Assembly: GCF_022354465.1 (NCBI RefSeq)
Contig: NZ_CP092361.1
Location: 310,001-374,000 of the forward strand
Source: Wielerella bovis
GTDB taxonomy: Bacteria > Pseudomonadota > Gammaproteobacteria > Burkholderiales > Neisseriaceae
Direction of reading: 5' to 3'
Length of the DNA stretch: 64,000 nucleotides
Position numbers and translations under genes: made by a program. The notes beneath the pieces are model-generated. The model was given only the letters and a program-made list of their open reading frames with translations. It did not search any database and had not been told where the DNA came from. Of the stretch, positions 34,794 through 44,800 are shown piece by piece; position 1 is the first letter of the stretch; each line of letters begins with the position of its first letter.

Positions 34794-35756
34794 TTAAAAT
34801 GCAGTGGCAATCAAATATACTGTGTACGCTATATATGCCGCCAACAATGCGCCACCTTTCACGCGCCCGATTTTGCCTGTTCCCCCTTTGCCCAAACAGA
34901 ACACAAACAACAATACCGTCAGCACCGCCATAATCAACACATCACGACTTAAAACAATGGGCGATATGTCCATAGGTTGAATGCTGGCAGCCAAACCCAC
35001 CACCGCTAAAGTGTTGAATAGGTTTGACCCAACGATATTACCCACCGCAATATCGTGTTCACCTTTACGCGCCGCTGCAATGGAAGATGCCAATTCGGGC
35101 AACGATGTGCCAACCGCCACCACCGTTAAACCAATAATCAAATCGCTTACGCCCAAAGTTTGTGCAATGGTAACCGCGCCCCACACCAACAAACGCGAAC
35201 TCAAAACCAAAGCAATCAACCCCACCACCAACCACAATATGCCCTTTTTCAATGGCATTTGTGCATTGTCCAATTCGTCAGCAATGTTCTCAACAATATT
35301 GTCTGCGCCTTTCATATTGCTGACAACCGTCCATATCATGTATGCCCCCAAAACCACCAACAAAATCAAGCCATCCAACAAAGTGAGTTTGCCGTCCCAT
35401 AATTGAAACACCGCAAATGCCGTGATACCCATCAAAACAGGCAATTCCACTTTCACAATGTTTTTTTGTACCACAATCGGGCTAATCAAAGCGGTTACGC
35501 CCAAAATCAAGGCAATATTGGTAATATTTGAACCATAGGCATTGCCCAACGCAATCCCTGCATTGCCATTGATTGCCGACATCACCGACACCACCATTTC
35601 TGGCGCGCTCGTGCCAAAGCCCACAATCACCATGCCAATCAACAAAGGCGACATGCCAAAATGTTTGGCAGTGGCAACCGCACCATCAATAAAACGGTCT
35701 GCGCTCCACACCAAAATCACCAAGCCAATGATGACGGCTAAAATTGCATAAATCAT
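34794..35756 (-). CDS. Calcium/sodium antiporter (YrbG family)
   Basis: 320 residues, about ten membrane spans arranged as two inverted repeats, as in Na/Ca exchangers. Each half carries the ion-binding alpha repeat: GFGTSAPEMVVSVMSAINGN and AVGTSLPELASSIAAARKGE, followed by GSNITNIALILG and GSNLFNTLAVVG. The G-T-S-x-P-E motifs with the acidic residue are intact. Monocistronic. Confidence 0.88.
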   Translation of the reverse strand: MIYAILAVIIGLVILVWSADRFIDGAVATAKHFGMSPLLIGMVIVGFGTSAPEMVVSVMSAINGNAGIALGNAYGSNITNIALILGVTALISPIVVQKNIVKVELPVLMGITAFAVFQLWDGKLTLLDGLILLVVLGAYMIWTVVSNMKGADNIVENIADELDNAQMPLKKGILWLVVGLIALVLSSRLLVWGAVTIAQTLGVSDLIIGLTVVAVGTSLPELASSIAAARKGEHDIAVGNIVGSNLFNTLAVVGLAASIQPMDISPIVLSRDVLIMAVLTVLLFVFCLGKGGTGKIGRVKGGALLAAYIAYTVYLIATAF

Positions 35757-36061
35757 GTTTTGTTCTCTGAATTTTCAGTTAGTTAAAAGTGCGAGATTGT
35801 AGCAGATATTTTCAGGCTGCCTGAAAAGATTATCCTAAATACAATATTTGATTTGCCTATTCAAAAATATTTGAAAATGGCTTTCAGGCAGCCTGAAAAC
35901 AAAAATTTGGTATAAAATCGCGGTTATTGTGTTTTCAGGCTGCCTTACAGCATTGTTGTCGGGCATGAATGCCCGACCTACAACAAATCGTGTACTGTTA
36001 GGCAGCCTGAAACATTTAATCTATATTTTTACATCTCGCATCAATAATAAGGAACACAAAA
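35757..36061. other. Intergenic stretch upstream of ilvD
   Basis: No gene. It holds palindromic uptake sequences (35812-35826 and 35882-35898) and a family B repeat element at 35933-36012. A promoter for ilvD could not be assigned with confidence. Confidence 0.4.
35933..36012. repeat. DUS-ended inverted-repeat element (family B), copy 2
   Basis: Left end TTTCAGGCTGCCTTACAGCA, right end ATCGTGTACTGTTAGGCAGC followed by CTGAAA. The interior is the palindrome GTCGGGCATGAATGCCCGAC plus CTACAACAA. Same ends as the element at 8950 with a different, shorter interior. Confidence 0.6.
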
Positions 36062-37921
36062 ATGCCCGATTACCGCTCCAAAACTTCCACACACGGCAGA
36101 AACATGGCAGGCGCACGCGCCTTATGGCGCGCCACAGGCGTAGCCGACAGCGATTTTGGCAAACCGATTATCGCCATCGCCAATTCATTTACCCAATTCG
36201 TCCCAGGGCACGTTCATTTGCACAATATGGGGCAACTGGTGGCGCGCGAAATTGAAAAAGCGGGCGCAATCGCCAAAGAATTTAACACCATCGCCGTTGA
36301 TGACGGCATTGCGATGGGACACAGCGGCATGTTGTACAGCTTGCCCAGCCGCGATTTGATTGCCGATTCCATTGAATACATGGTAAACGCGCATTGCGCC
36401 GATGCGCTGGTGTGCATTTCCAACTGCGACAAAATCACCCCTGGAATGCTGATGGCGGCGATGCGTTTGAACATTCCCACTGTATTTGTATCGGGTGGCC
36501 CAATGGAAGCGGGCAAAGTCATCGGCAGCATCAATATTGCCCCAGAAAGCCGTTTGGATTTGATTGATGCGATGATTCAGGCTGCCGATGACAATGTTTC
36601 CGACAGCCAAATCAACGAAGTAGAACAAAATGCTTGCCCCACTTGCGGTTCATGTTCGGGCATGTTTACCGCCAACTCCATGAACTGTTTAACCGAAGCT
36701 TTGGGCTTGTCTTTACCAGGCAACGGCTCGTATTTGGCGACCCACGCAGGACGCAAAGATTTGTTTTTGGAAGCCGCGCGCCTGATTGTGGACATCACGC
36801 GCCGTTATTATGAACAAAATGACGAAAGCGTGTTGCCGCGCAGCATCGCCAGCAAAAAAGCCTTTGAAAACGCGATGACCATGGACATCGCCATGGGCGG
36901 TTCCACCAACACCATTTTGCATTTGCTTGCCGTTGCCAACGAAGCCGAAGTAGATTTCAAAATGGCAGACATTGACCGTTTGAGTCGCATTGTGCCGTGC
37001 ATTTGCAAAACCGCGCCGAATAATCACGATTACTATATGGAAGACGTGCATCGCGCAGGTGGCATTTTTGGCATTTTGAAAGAATTGGACAAAGCAGGCA
37101 AATTGCATACCGATGTACCCACCATTCATTCAGGCAGCCTGAAAGAAGCCATTGAAAAATGGGATGTTACCAATCCCGAAAACACCGTTGCCATTGAACG
37201 CTTTAAAGCTGCCCCTGGTGGCGTGCGTACCACACAAGCATTCTCGCAAAACCGCATGTGGAAAACTTTGGATTTAGACCGCGAAAAAGGCTGTATCCGC
37301 AGCGTGGAACACGCTTATTCGCAAGACGGCGGTTTGGCGGTGTTGTTTGGCAACATTGCCGAACGCGGTTGCGTGGTGAAAACCGCAGGCGTGGACGACA
37401 GCATTTTGAAATTCACAGGACGCGCGCGTGTGTTTGAAAGCCAAGACGCAGCGGTGGAAAGCATTTTGGCAAATCAAATTGTGGCGGGCGATATTGTGAT
37501 TATTCGCTACGAAGGCCCAAAAGGCGGGCCTGGTATGCAAGAAATGCTGTATCCCACTTCGTATTTAAAATCAAAAGGTTTGGGCAAAGCCTGCGCCTTG
37601 CTGACAGACGGACGTTTTTCAGGCGGCACATCGGGTTTATCCATCGGACACGTTTCGCCTGAAGCGGCAGAAGGTGGTGCAATCGGATTGGTGCACGAAG
37701 GTGATACCATTGAAATTGACATTCCCAATCGCAGCATCAATCTGAAAATTGCTGATGAAGAACTGGCACAACGCCGCACTGAAATGCAAGCGCGTGGCAG
37801 CCAAGCATGGAAACCTGTGAATCGCGACCGCTATGTTTCGCCAGCCTTACGCGCGTATGGTTTGATGGCAACTTCGGCGGATAAAGGTGCGGTGCGTGAT
37901 GTGTCGCAAATTGAAAAATAA
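36062..37921 (+). CDS. ilvD: Dihydroxy-acid dehydratase
   Basis: 619 residues, normal length. Dehydrates 2,3-dihydroxy acids to 2-keto acids in Ile/Val and pantothenate synthesis, using an Fe-S cluster. Cluster cysteines lie in [12 protein letters not shown] (about residue 122) and [19 protein letters not shown] (about 193). The C-terminal domain has [20 protein letters not shown]. Ribosome site AAGGAA. An uptake sequence is read as HSGSLKE in an otherwise conserved protein. Monocistronic. Confidence 0.96.
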   Translation: MPDYRSKTSTHGRNMAGARALWRATGVADSDFGKPIIAIANSFTQFVPGHVHLHNMGQLVAREIEKAGAIAKEFNTIAVDDGIAMGHSGMLYSLPSRDLIADSIEYMVNAHCADALVCISNCDKITPGMLMAAMRLNIPTVFVSGGPMEAGKVIGSINIAPESRLDLIDAMIQAADDNVSDSQINEVEQNACPTCGSCSGMFTANSMNCLTEALGLSLPGNGSYLATHAGRKDLFLEAARLIVDITRRYYEQNDESVLPRSIASKKAFENAMTMDIAMGGSTNTILHLLAVANEAEVDFKMADIDRLSRIVPCICKTAPNNHDYYMEDVHRAGGIFGILKELDKAGKLHTDVPTIHSGSLKEAIEKWDVTNPENTVAIERFKAAPGGVRTTQAFSQNRMWKTLDLDREKGCIRSVEHAYSQDGGLAVLFGNIAERGCVVKTAGVDDSILKFTGRARVFESQDAAVESILANQIVAGDIVIIRYEGPKGGPGMQEMLYPTSYLKSKGLGKACALLTDGRFSGGTSGLSIGHVSPEAAEGGAIGLVHEGDTIEIDIPNRSINLKIADEELAQRRTEMQARGSQAWKPVNRDRYVSPALRAYGLMATSADKGAVRDVSQIEK

Positions 37922-37938
37922 TTCAATAAAATGATTTC

Positions 37939-37979
37939 AGGCAGCCTGAAAGGGATTTTTCTCCTTTCAGGCTGCCTTT
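37939..37979 (+). terminator. DUS inverted-repeat terminator after ilvD
   Basis: AGGCAGCCTGAAAGGGA pairs with TCCTTTCAGGCTGCCTTT around a TTTTTC loop. Confidence 0.75.
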
Positions 37980-38066
37980 GGGTAAGCAAGTTTTACAACA
38001 TAGTTTGAAACTTTTGCAAAATCCAAAATTGTAGGTCAGATTCTTGTATCTGACATTCCATAATAA

Positions 38067-38292
38067 ACACGTTTTTGTGGCGCAGAAGGTTTGGACAATG
38101 TGAACGGTTTCCGCATTCCGTAACCGTGATTTCGCGCAACAAGTGGGCGTGACGATGGTTTCGGGTGCATTGGCGGGTTTGACGGCGCGCGCGGTAATTG
38201 TGTTGGACGAAAACAATCGCGTTTTGCACAGCGAACTGGTTCCTGAAATCAAGCAAGAGCCGAATTATGAAGCGGCTTTGGTGATTTTGTAA
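38067..38292 (+). pseudogene. tpx: Remnant of thiol peroxidase (C-terminal part, frameshifted)
   Basis: Translated in two frames the stretch gives [13 protein letters not shown], then after a one-base shift near 38112 [20 protein letters not shown] and [14 protein letters not shown], ending [10 protein letters not shown]. This is the last third of Tpx, the periplasmic thiol peroxidase, including the resolving Cys in RFCGAEG. The N-terminal two thirds with the peroxidatic Cys are gone: sequence before 38067 is a dispersed repeat (TAGGTCAGATTCTTGTATCT, 38033-38052, continuing GACA). The terminator of the old gene survives downstream. Deleted by recombination at the repeat, then frameshifted; the order is inference. 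Confidence 0.8.
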
Positions 38293-38308
38293 TCAATTGA
38301 ATTGAAAT

Positions 38309-38352
38309 AAAAAAACACAGAGCAAATCTTTTGGGTTTGTTCTGTGTTTTTT
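38309..38352 (+). terminator. Rho-independent terminator of the decayed tpx gene
   Basis: AAAAAACACAGAGCAAATC pairs with GGTTTGTTCTGTGTTTTTT. A classical hairpin plus T run, without an uptake sequence, unlike most terminators here. Confidence 0.75.
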
Positions 38353-38398
38353 GGGTTTCAGGCAGCCTGAAAATTTATCGTTCACTTATGTAGCTCAA

Positions 38399-39562
38399 TC
38401 ATTTATTACCCTTTGCCCGATTGTGGTTCATACAAAGCATTTCACAATTTTCAATACCAGTTAGCCCACCTTTGCTCCAAGCGGTAACGTGGTCGGCTTC
38501 CATTTCTTTTAATGTCCAAATTTTGGTTTTATTGGCATTATCGCCAATCGCACAAAGTGGACAATTTGAATGATTGTTTTCTTTGGCTTTTTGCGTTTGC
38601 TTGTTATACACTTCTTTTTTGGTTTTTTCGTCAAACATGCGAATATCCAAAAGCCGTTTATCACTTTCACCGCCTAACAAATATTCCCAAATACCTTTTT
38701 TGTTTTTAATGCTTGGGTCATCGTATAATTCATTTAATCTTTTGGCTAATTCAGTTGGATTATAGGGATTTTTGCCATGAGTTTCGTACAATCTACCCCA
38801 TTCCAAACCGCACATTTCCTTTTTCACATCAACAAATGTTGTGTTAATCCAATCAATGATGGTAGTAAAATAGGTTTTTAGCTCATGGATATTATCATCA
38901 CCCCGATGACGGCTCATGTAATCACTGATGTTCCCCCGACTGACCCAATCCAATGCACACGCCAAAAAATCTTGGCGGAGTGGCGTACCTTTGACAAAAG
39001 CCGACCATTTGTGGATATTGGCATTTTGTGAATTGCTAAATTCTGCTTTGGCAAGTGTTACAAATGAACCTGAATAAACTGCATTCAATAATTCTTGTTC
39101 ATTGAGTGGCACACCAGCAATATTAATGGTTTTAAACCATTCTTTAATTTCGCTTTCCGTACCTTTGCATTCGTAAACCAAAATCGTGGTATTTGAAATC
39201 AAATCTTGCTTGTCTTTTGGCAAACTAGAAAATGTATAAGGAGTGCCTTTTTCATCAATAATGGACAATTTATTGGTAACAAAACGCCCAATGCTGGTAA
39301 TGCGTTGCTGACCGTCCAAAACTTCAAAAGTATCATCGCCCGTTTGATTAAAATAAATCAAACCAAGTGGATAGCCTTTTAAAATGGATTGAATGACCGC
39401 CACATCTTTTTTGCCGTCTGCATAAATATAATTGCGTTGGTATTCGGGCTGAATGGTCAGGCTGCCTGAAAGTCCAAACAAGCCTTTGCCTTCCAATTCA
39501 TTGTATTGAAAGCCTTCGCATAATTGGGCGATGGTAATTTGGGTGTTCAATTTGGTTTTCAT
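38399..39562 (-). CDS. DUF262/HNH endonuclease (probable restriction subunit)
   Basis: 387 residues, ribosome site AAGGAG. The N-terminal DUF262 (GmrS/ParB-like) domain, about 1-230, has the diagnostic [12 protein letters not shown] (about residue 83), used for NTP binding or hydrolysis in this family. The C-terminal HNH nuclease, about 325-387, has zinc-type CPLC, then [12 protein letters not shown] (catalytic His), [16 protein letters not shown] (Asn and second His). Same two-domain plan as GmrSD and related type IV-like enzymes. Its start overlaps the stop of the EcoRI-type methyltransferase gene by four bases (ATGA), so the two are translationally coupled and probably form a restriction-modification pair. 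Confidence 0.82.
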   Translation of the reverse strand: MKTKLNTQITIAQLCEGFQYNELEGKGLFGLSGSLTIQPEYQRNYIYADGKKDVAVIQSILKGYPLGLIYFNQTGDDTFEVLDGQQRITSIGRFVTNKLSIIDEKGTPYTFSSLPKDKQDLISNTTILVYECKGTESEIKEWFKTINIAGVPLNEQELLNAVYSGSFVTLAKAEFSNSQNANIHKWSAFVKGTPLRQDFLACALDWVSRGNISDYMSRHRGDDNIHELKTYFTTIIDWINTTFVDVKKEMCGLEWGRLYETHGKNPYNPTELAKRLNELYDDPSIKNKKGIWEYLLGGESDKRLLDIRMFDEKTKKEVYNKQTQKAKENNHSNCPLCAIGDNANKTKIWTLKEMEADHVTAWSKGGLTGIENCEMLCMNHNRAKGNK

Positions 39563-40791
39563 TTTTTTACTCCTTTATGGCGAATAAAAATACGTTGATA
39601 AGTCGATTGCACGATATGACCTTCTTTATTTATAAAATAATTCTTTTTTCCATCATTAGTTGCTAAATTTGCATTTTCATTTGTTTTACCGCCAGATGAA
39701 CCTGTTCTCTCACCACTTTGCTTCATTTCCCAATAATCATCATATTTTTTAATATCAGGAACGGCATCATGGCAACCACGCTGAGTAGCCCCCAAAATCT
39801 CAAATTGCTCGGGATTATATTTATCCAAAAATGAAATCGGCACACCCATTACGCCATCAAAATCAGACGGAATGGCATTAACCAATGGAATTTCAATGGC
39901 ATGATAATTATCATATTCTTGATAAGCATTGCGATATTGTTCTTTTTTCAAGGATTTATTAAATTTTAAATTATCCTCCATTGTCATTAACTGCAATGGT
40001 TGATGACGGCGACCATGTTCTAAATTGGTAAACCACATTCCAGTAGAGCGAGCCATTATTTTATTGTCAATTTTGCGATAGGCACTCCCTTCTTGTTTGG
40101 CTTCAATAAAATCATTTTCCATATATTCTGGGATATGAAATAAAATATCTGCGCCCATTGGCATTGAGCCTGACCATATTTTATTGTCTTTAATCAATGG
40201 AAAAACTTCTTTATAAGTAATGGCATTTTTATTACCAATAATGGCAAATTTTTTATTCGCATCCATAATCCACGCCATAAATTCACGAAATAGAGAAAAT
40301 GGGGGATTGGTAATAATAATGTCGGCTTCATCACGCAAATTTTTGATTTCATCACTGCGAAAATCGCCATCGCCCGTTAAATATTGCCATTGCAAATCTT
40401 TTAAATCCACAATGCCATCTTGATTGATGTCTTCGGTGAGCGTGAAAATTTTGCCTTTTTGCTTGGATTTTTCGTTATTAAAAATGGGGCTCTCGCTTTC
40501 AAACAAGCTAGGCTGATAAGGGGTATTCAAATTTTTGCTTTGGTGGGCAAAACTGGTGCTAATCAGCTTTTTTAAACCAAGTCGTGCAAAATTTTGGGCG
40601 AAATACAGGGTGAAATTAGACCATTCAGGGTCATCGCAAGGCAGAAGAATGGTTTTGCCACGAAACACATTTTCATCAAAATCAAGATAGGCATTCATCT
40701 CTTTTTCAATGTCATGATATTGCGTGTAAAACTCGTCATTTTTGGCTTTTTTGGCGTTTGAGAGATTGCTGTTTTTGATACTTTTTGACAT
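39559..40791 (-). CDS. EcoRI-type adenine-specific DNA methyltransferase
   Basis: 410 residues from the ATG at 40791 (MSKSIKNSN), with GGGAG six bases upstream; an in-frame ATG at 40812 lacks one. N-terminal [20 protein letters not shown] is the EcoRI-methylase family signature, and the N6-adenine catalytic motif IV is [13 protein letters not shown] (about residue 165). Probably protects the site cut by the coupled HNH enzyme. Upstream lies a tract of 13.7 heptanucleotide repeats with a short leader frame, so expression may be phase-variable. Confidence 0.85.
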   Translation of the reverse strand: MSKSIKNSNLSNAKKAKNDEFYTQYHDIEKEMNAYLDFDENVFRGKTILLPCDDPEWSNFTLYFAQNFARLGLKKLISTSFAHQSKNLNTPYQPSLFESESPIFNNEKSKQKGKIFTLTEDINQDGIVDLKDLQWQYLTGDGDFRSDEIKNLRDEADIIITNPPFSLFREFMAWIMDANKKFAIIGNKNAITYKEVFPLIKDNKIWSGSMPMGADILFHIPEYMENDFIEAKQEGSAYRKIDNKIMARSTGMWFTNLEHGRRHQPLQLMTMEDNLKFNKSLKKEQYRNAYQEYDNYHAIEIPLVNAIPSDFDGVMGVPISFLDKYNPEQFEILGATQRGCHDAVPDIKKYDDYWEMKQSGERTGSSGGKTNENANLATNDGKKNYFINKEGHIVQSTYQRIFIRHKGVKK

Positions 40792-40838
40792 CTCAATCTC
40801 CCAAAAAAGCATTGAAAGATTGAGAAAGAGAATTTACG

Positions 40839-40940
40839 CTAGTGTTGCGTGTTGCGTGTTGCGTGTTGCGTGTTGCGTGTTGCGTGTTGCGTGTTGCGTG
40901 TTGCGTGTTGCGTGTTGCGTGTTGCGTGTTGCGTGTTCAT
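40839..40940 (-). CDS. Repeat-encoded leader peptide upstream of the methyltransferase
   Basis: On the minus strand AAGGA, six bases, then ATG at 40940 opens a 33-codon frame that runs through the heptamer tract (M N T Q H A T R N T Q H A ...) and stops at TAG (40841-40839) right after it. The heptamer has no stop in any frame. One repeat fewer would move the stop to the TGA that lies one base before the methyltransferase ATG; one more would use a TAA at 40836. So tract length decides where leader translation ends relative to the gene. Whether the leader is translated is not known. Confidence 0.4.
   Translation of the reverse strand: MNTQHATRNTQHATRNTQHATRNTQHATRNTQH
40842..40937. repeat. 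Heptanucleotide tandem repeat (GTGTTGC)13.7
   Basis: 96 bp of perfect 7-bp units on the plus strand (GCAACAC on the coding strand of the methyltransferase), 13 full copies plus five bases, no interruptions. A TTGACA -35-like hexamer lies just beyond it on the minus strand (40966-40961). Such uninterrupted tracts change copy number by slipped-strand mispairing in Neisseriaceae. Confidence 0.9.
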
Positions 40941-41031
40941 TTTTAATCCTTATTTAAATTTGTCAAGTGTTTTTACATAAAGAAACAAAATCATGTATTA
41001 AAACACAATGTTTGTCATCTTAAATTTGTGT

Positions 41032-41133
41032 TTTCAGGCAGCATTACAATACACAACAATTTTTGCGTGGTTTCAGTAGGTCGGGCATGAATGCCCGACC
41101 TACAACAAATCGTGTACTGTAAGGCAGCCTGAA
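41032..41133. repeat. DUS-ended inverted-repeat element (family B), copy 3
   Basis: Left end TTTCAGGCAGCATTACAATA continuing CACAACAA, right end ATCGTGTACTGTAAGGCAGC continuing CTGAA. Interior GTAGGTCGGGCATGAATGCC continuing CGACCTACAACAA is a 28-bp palindrome shared with the copies at 35933, 55173 and 56623. Confidence 0.6.
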
Positions 41134-41148
41134 TTTTTGATTTTCAGA

Positions 41149-43998
41149 TTACTTCAATTTATCCAACGCCACCTGAATTTTCGCCATTTTCTCTTGCAAA
41201 TCAGCCAATTCTGCTTTGTCTTTTTCCACCAAATGCGCGGGGGCTTTGTCCATATAGCCTGCTTTGGACAATTTTGCGTTCAGTTTATCCAAGGCTTTTT
41301 GCAATTTTTCGGCTTCTTTGTTCAGACGCGCGGTTTCGGCGGCTTTGTCCACTTCCACTTTCAGCATCAAACGCGCACCATTGCACACGGCAACGGGCGA
41401 ATCTTCGCTTTCAGGCAGCGTGGCAACTTGCGTGGCTTCGGTTAAACGCGCCATCATCGGCAGATATTTTAAATAATCCGCCAAATCGTCCGCGCTTTCC
41501 ACAAATAATGGGGCTTTCACGCTCGGTGCAATGCCCATTTCGCCGCGCAAATTACGCACCGCACCAATCAAGTCTTGCAATGCAGTCATTTTGTCAAACG
41601 CGCTTTGTTCCACAAAACTCAAATCGGCAATCGGGAACGGCGCATTCATAATGCTGTCCGCCACTTTGCGGTCGCACATCGGCGCGATGACTTGCCACAA
41701 TTCTTCCGTGATAAACGGCATAATCGGGTGCAGCAAACGCAAACTCACTTCCAATACGCGCAATAAAGTATGGCGTGTGGCGCGTTGGCGACTTTCGCAA
41801 CCCGTTTGCAATTGCACTTTCGCCAATTCCAAATACCAGTCGCAATAGTCATTCCAAATGAAACTGTATAATAATTCCGCCGCCAAATCAAAACGATAGC
41901 TTTCATACGCTTTGGCGACTTGTTCTTCCACTTGGTTCACGCGCCCGATAATCCATTGGTCGGGGAATGAGTAGGCGCGTGGCTCGGTGGCGTGTGCGCC
42001 GTAGCCACAGTCTTTGTCTTCCGTATTCATCAAAACAAAATTGGTGGCGTTCCAAATTTTGTTGCAGAAATTGCGGTAACCTTCGGCGCGTTTGAAATCA
42101 AAATTCACGCTGCGACCCAAGCTCGCGTAACTCGCCATCGTGAAACGCAATGCGTCCGCGCCCATGGCGGGAATGCCTTCGGGGAAGAGTTTTTTGGTGG
42201 CTTCTTTGATTTGTGGCGCGGTTTCGGGTTTACGCAAACCTGTTGTACGTTTAATCAATAAGTTATCCAAATCAATGCCGTCAATCAAATCCACAGGGTC
42301 AATCACATTCCCTTCGGATTTGGACATTTTTTTGCCTTCATGGTCGCGCACAATGCCATGAATGTACACGTCATGGAACGGCACTTTGCCCACAATATGC
42401 GTGGTCATCATAATCATACGTGCCACCCAGAAGAAGATGATTTCGTAGCCCGTAACCAGCACATTGGACGGCAAAAATGCTTTTAATTCAGCCGTATCGG
42501 GTTCGCCGTCTTTCCAGCCCAAAGTGGAAAACGGCACCAGCGCAGACGAGAACCATGTGTCCAATACGTCTTCATCACGAGTGAGTTTCAGGCTGCCTGC
42601 TTGTTTTTGCGCTTCTTCTTCAGTGGCGGCAACGTAAATTTTGCCGCTTTCATCGTACCACGCAGGAATTTGGTGTCCCCACCACAATTGGCGCGAAATG
42701 CACCAATCTTGCAGATTGTTCATCCATTGGTTATAGGTGTTAATCCAGTTTTCGGGAATAAATTTAACTGCGCCGCTGTCGGTGGCGTGTTTGGCTTTTT
42801 GCGCCAGACTCATGCCTTTAAATTCGGAATCAGGTTCGCCGCCATTGGGGGCTGCGTGCATATTCACAAACCATTGATTGGTCAGCATGGGTTCAATGAC
42901 CGAACCTGTACGGTCGCCTTTGGGGGTCATTAATTTGTGCGGTTTCGTGTCAGCCAACAAATTTTGTTCTGCCAAATCCGCCACGATTTGTTTACGCGCA
43001 GCAAATCTATCCAAACCTGCGTATTTTTCAGGCAGCCTGAAAGATTCCAGTACATTGCTGCGGTAATCATACACTTCCGCTTGTGCCAAAATTTTTGCGT
43101 CCAAACTCAATACGTTAATCAAAGCCGTGTCGTGGCGTTTGCCGACTTCGTAGTCATTGAAATCGTGCGCGGGCGTGATTTTGACACAGCCTGTACCAAA
43201 TTCGCTGTCCACATATTCATCGGCAATCACGGGAATGGTGCGACCTGTAAGCGGCAAAATCAAAGATTTGCCAATCAGGTGCTGATAGCGTTCATCGGTC
43301 GGATTAACGGCTACAGCAACGTCGCCCAACAGCGTTTCGGGGCGCGTGGTGGCGACAATCACGCTTTCAGACGGCATATCCGCCAATGGGTAACGAATGT
43401 GCCACATGGAGCCATCGCTTTCCACATTTTCCACTTCCAAATCCGACACAGCCGTACCGAGAACAGGGTCCCAGTTGACCAAGCGTTTACCGCGATAAAT
43501 CAAACCTTGATTGTATAATTTCACAAAGACTTGGGTAACGATTTCGGCGCGTGGCGCGTCCATCGTGAAATATTCGCGCGACCAGTCGGCGGAGCAACCC
43601 ACGCGGCGCATTTGTTGGGTAATCGTGCCGCCTGATTGTTCTTTCCATTGCCATACTTTTTCCAAAAACGCTTCACGACCTAAATCGTGGCGCGATAAGT
43701 TTTGTTCGGCGAGCTGGCGTTCTACCACGATTTGGGTGGCAATGCCCGCGTGGTCGGTTCCCGGAATCCAGCACGTTTGTTTGCCTGCCATGCGGTAGTA
43801 GCGCGTTAAGCCGTCCATAATGGTTTGGTTAAACGCGTGTCCCATGTGCAGCGTGCCTGTTACATTTGGCGGCGGCAGTTGAATGGAAAAGCTGTTTTGT
43901 GCGCTGGCTTGGCTCATATCGGGCTGGAAATAGCCGAGTTTTTCCCAGTTTTGATAATGTTTGGTTTCAATTTCGGAGGGAGTGTATCTGTTCAACAT
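41149..43998 (-). CDS. valS: Valyl-tRNA synthetase
   Basis: 949 residues, normal length. Class I synthetase: HIGH motif in [18 protein letters not shown] (about residue 45), the editing CP1 domain in between ([39 protein letters not shown]), KMSKS in [15 protein letters not shown] (about 555), and a C-terminal coiled coil ending [12 protein letters not shown]. Uptake sequences are read in frame as FRLPEKY and AGSLKLT. Monocistronic. Confidence 0.97.
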   Translation of the reverse strand: MLNRYTPSEIETKHYQNWEKLGYFQPDMSQASAQNSFSIQLPPPNVTGTLHMGHAFNQTIMDGLTRYYRMAGKQTCWIPGTDHAGIATQIVVERQLAEQNLSRHDLGREAFLEKVWQWKEQSGGTITQQMRRVGCSADWSREYFTMDAPRAEIVTQVFVKLYNQGLIYRGKRLVNWDPVLGTAVSDLEVENVESDGSMWHIRYPLADMPSESVIVATTRPETLLGDVAVAVNPTDERYQHLIGKSLILPLTGRTIPVIADEYVDSEFGTGCVKITPAHDFNDYEVGKRHDTALINVLSLDAKILAQAEVYDYRSNVLESFRLPEKYAGLDRFAARKQIVADLAEQNLLADTKPHKLMTPKGDRTGSVIEPMLTNQWFVNMHAAPNGGEPDSEFKGMSLAQKAKHATDSGAVKFIPENWINTYNQWMNNLQDWCISRQLWWGHQIPAWYDESGKIYVAATEEEAQKQAGSLKLTRDEDVLDTWFSSALVPFSTLGWKDGEPDTAELKAFLPSNVLVTGYEIIFFWVARMIMMTTHIVGKVPFHDVYIHGIVRDHEGKKMSKSEGNVIDPVDLIDGIDLDNLLIKRTTGLRKPETAPQIKEATKKLFPEGIPAMGADALRFTMASYASLGRSVNFDFKRAEGYRNFCNKIWNATNFVLMNTEDKDCGYGAHATEPRAYSFPDQWIIGRVNQVEEQVAKAYESYRFDLAAELLYSFIWNDYCDWYLELAKVQLQTGCESRQRATRHTLLRVLEVSLRLLHPIMPFITEELWQVIAPMCDRKVADSIMNAPFPIADLSFVEQSAFDKMTALQDLIGAVRNLRGEMGIAPSVKAPLFVESADDLADYLKYLPMMARLTEATQVATLPESEDSPVAVCNGARLMLKVEVDKAAETARLNKEAEKLQKALDKLNAKLSKAGYMDKAPAHLVEKDKAELADLQEKMAKIQVALDKLK

Positions 43999-44115
43999 TT
44001 TGATGGCTGCCTGTAAAAATTTGTGATGAAAAATACGGTATTATAGCAAAACAACGGAATAGGCAGCCTGAAAATAGCAAACTTGTTTTTAGGTTCAAAC
44101 TTTTGTATAGTCATT

Positions 44116-44222
44116 TATAGTAGATTCAATTTAAATCAGGACAAGGCGACAGCGACCGCCGTGTACACATAGTACATAAGGGAGCTGGCAACGCTGTACT
44201 GGTTTAAATTGAATTCACTATA
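44116..44222. mobile_element. Correia-like miniature element, first of a back-to-back pair
   Basis: Ends TATAGTAGATTCAATTTAAA and TTTAAATTGAATTCACTATA; core TCAGGACAAGGCGACAGCGA, CCGCCGTGTACACATAGTAC, GGCAACGCTGTACTGG. This copy is the closest to the classical Correia core. Confidence 0.75.
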
Positions 44223-44322
44223 AAATAGAAATTAAGATAAGGCGATAGTAACTTCCGTGTACACACAAAGTACATAGAGGAGTTGGCAACGCTGTATCAT
44301 TTTCATTTCAGACAACCCTATT
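44219..44322. mobile_element. Correia-like miniature element, degenerate second of the pair
   Basis: It begins at the shared TATA and reads AAGATAAGGCGATAGTAACT, GTGTACACACAAAGTACATA, GTTGGCAACGCTGTATCATT. The right end has lost the clean inverted repeat (TTTCATTTCAGACAACCCTA). It ends at the ribosome site of the monooxygenase gene. Confidence 0.6.
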
Positions 44323-44336
44323 TCAAGGAGTGAATC

Positions 44337-44621
44337 ATGATTGGTGTATATGCAACTGCACAAGTTAAACCTGAATGCAAAGCTGAATTTTTGGCATTGG
44401 TTCAAGCATTTGTCGAAGAAAGCCGCACGCATGCTGGTTGCATCAGCTACGATTGTGGCGCAGTCAATGGCGAAACCGACCAATATTGTTTTATTGAACG
44501 CTGGCAAAGCCAAGCCGATTTAGATGCCCATTTGCAAACCGAATTTTTTACCGCCAACGCCCCCAAATTGGTGGCAATGACGGTAAATGGTTTGGCGATT
44601 CACACATTATCATTGTTGTGA
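44337..44621 (+). CDS. Antibiotic biosynthesis monooxygenase (ABM) domain protein
   Basis: 94 residues, one ABM/dimeric alpha-beta barrel domain, ribosome site AAGGAG. IGVYATAQVKPECKAEFLAL, ESRTHAGCISYDC and FIERWQSQADLDAHLQTEFF match the YgiN-like putative quinol monooxygenases. Possible role in quinone redox cycling; the substrate is not predictable. Its 5' flank is made of Correia-like elements, which in Neisseria can carry promoters. Confidence 0.8.
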   Translation: MIGVYATAQVKPECKAEFLALVQAFVEESRTHAGCISYDCGAVNGETDQYCFIERWQSQADLDAHLQTEFFTANAPKLVAMTVNGLAIHTLSLL

Positions 44622-44663
44622 ATTTTTCAGGCAGCCTGAAAAAATTTCGCGTCCAGTAAAATA

Positions 44664-44700
44664 AAAAATCGCCCAAAAAACCATTTTTCGGGCGATTTTT
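44664..44700 (+). terminator. Rho-independent terminator after the ABM gene
   Basis: AAAAATCGCCCAAAAAA pairs with TTTTTCGGGCGATTTTT: strong hairpin and T run. A palindromic uptake sequence at about 44624-44642 precedes it. Confidence 0.8.
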
Positions 44701-44800
44701 CACATCAAATTACGTTTTAGGCAGCCTGAAAAATACGAATGCTCGCTAATATCATAAACATGTGGATACAATCCCCTACACAATAATCCATTTATCATCT

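Noticed and set aside
40842..40937. Possible CRISPR array.
   Set aside because: Units are 7 bp, directly abutting, with no spacers and no cas genes nearby.
40742..40957. Plus-strand open frame encoding repeated CCVLRVA.
   Set aside because: It is the translation of the heptamer tract, which has no stop in any frame, and it overlaps the methyltransferase gene in antisense.
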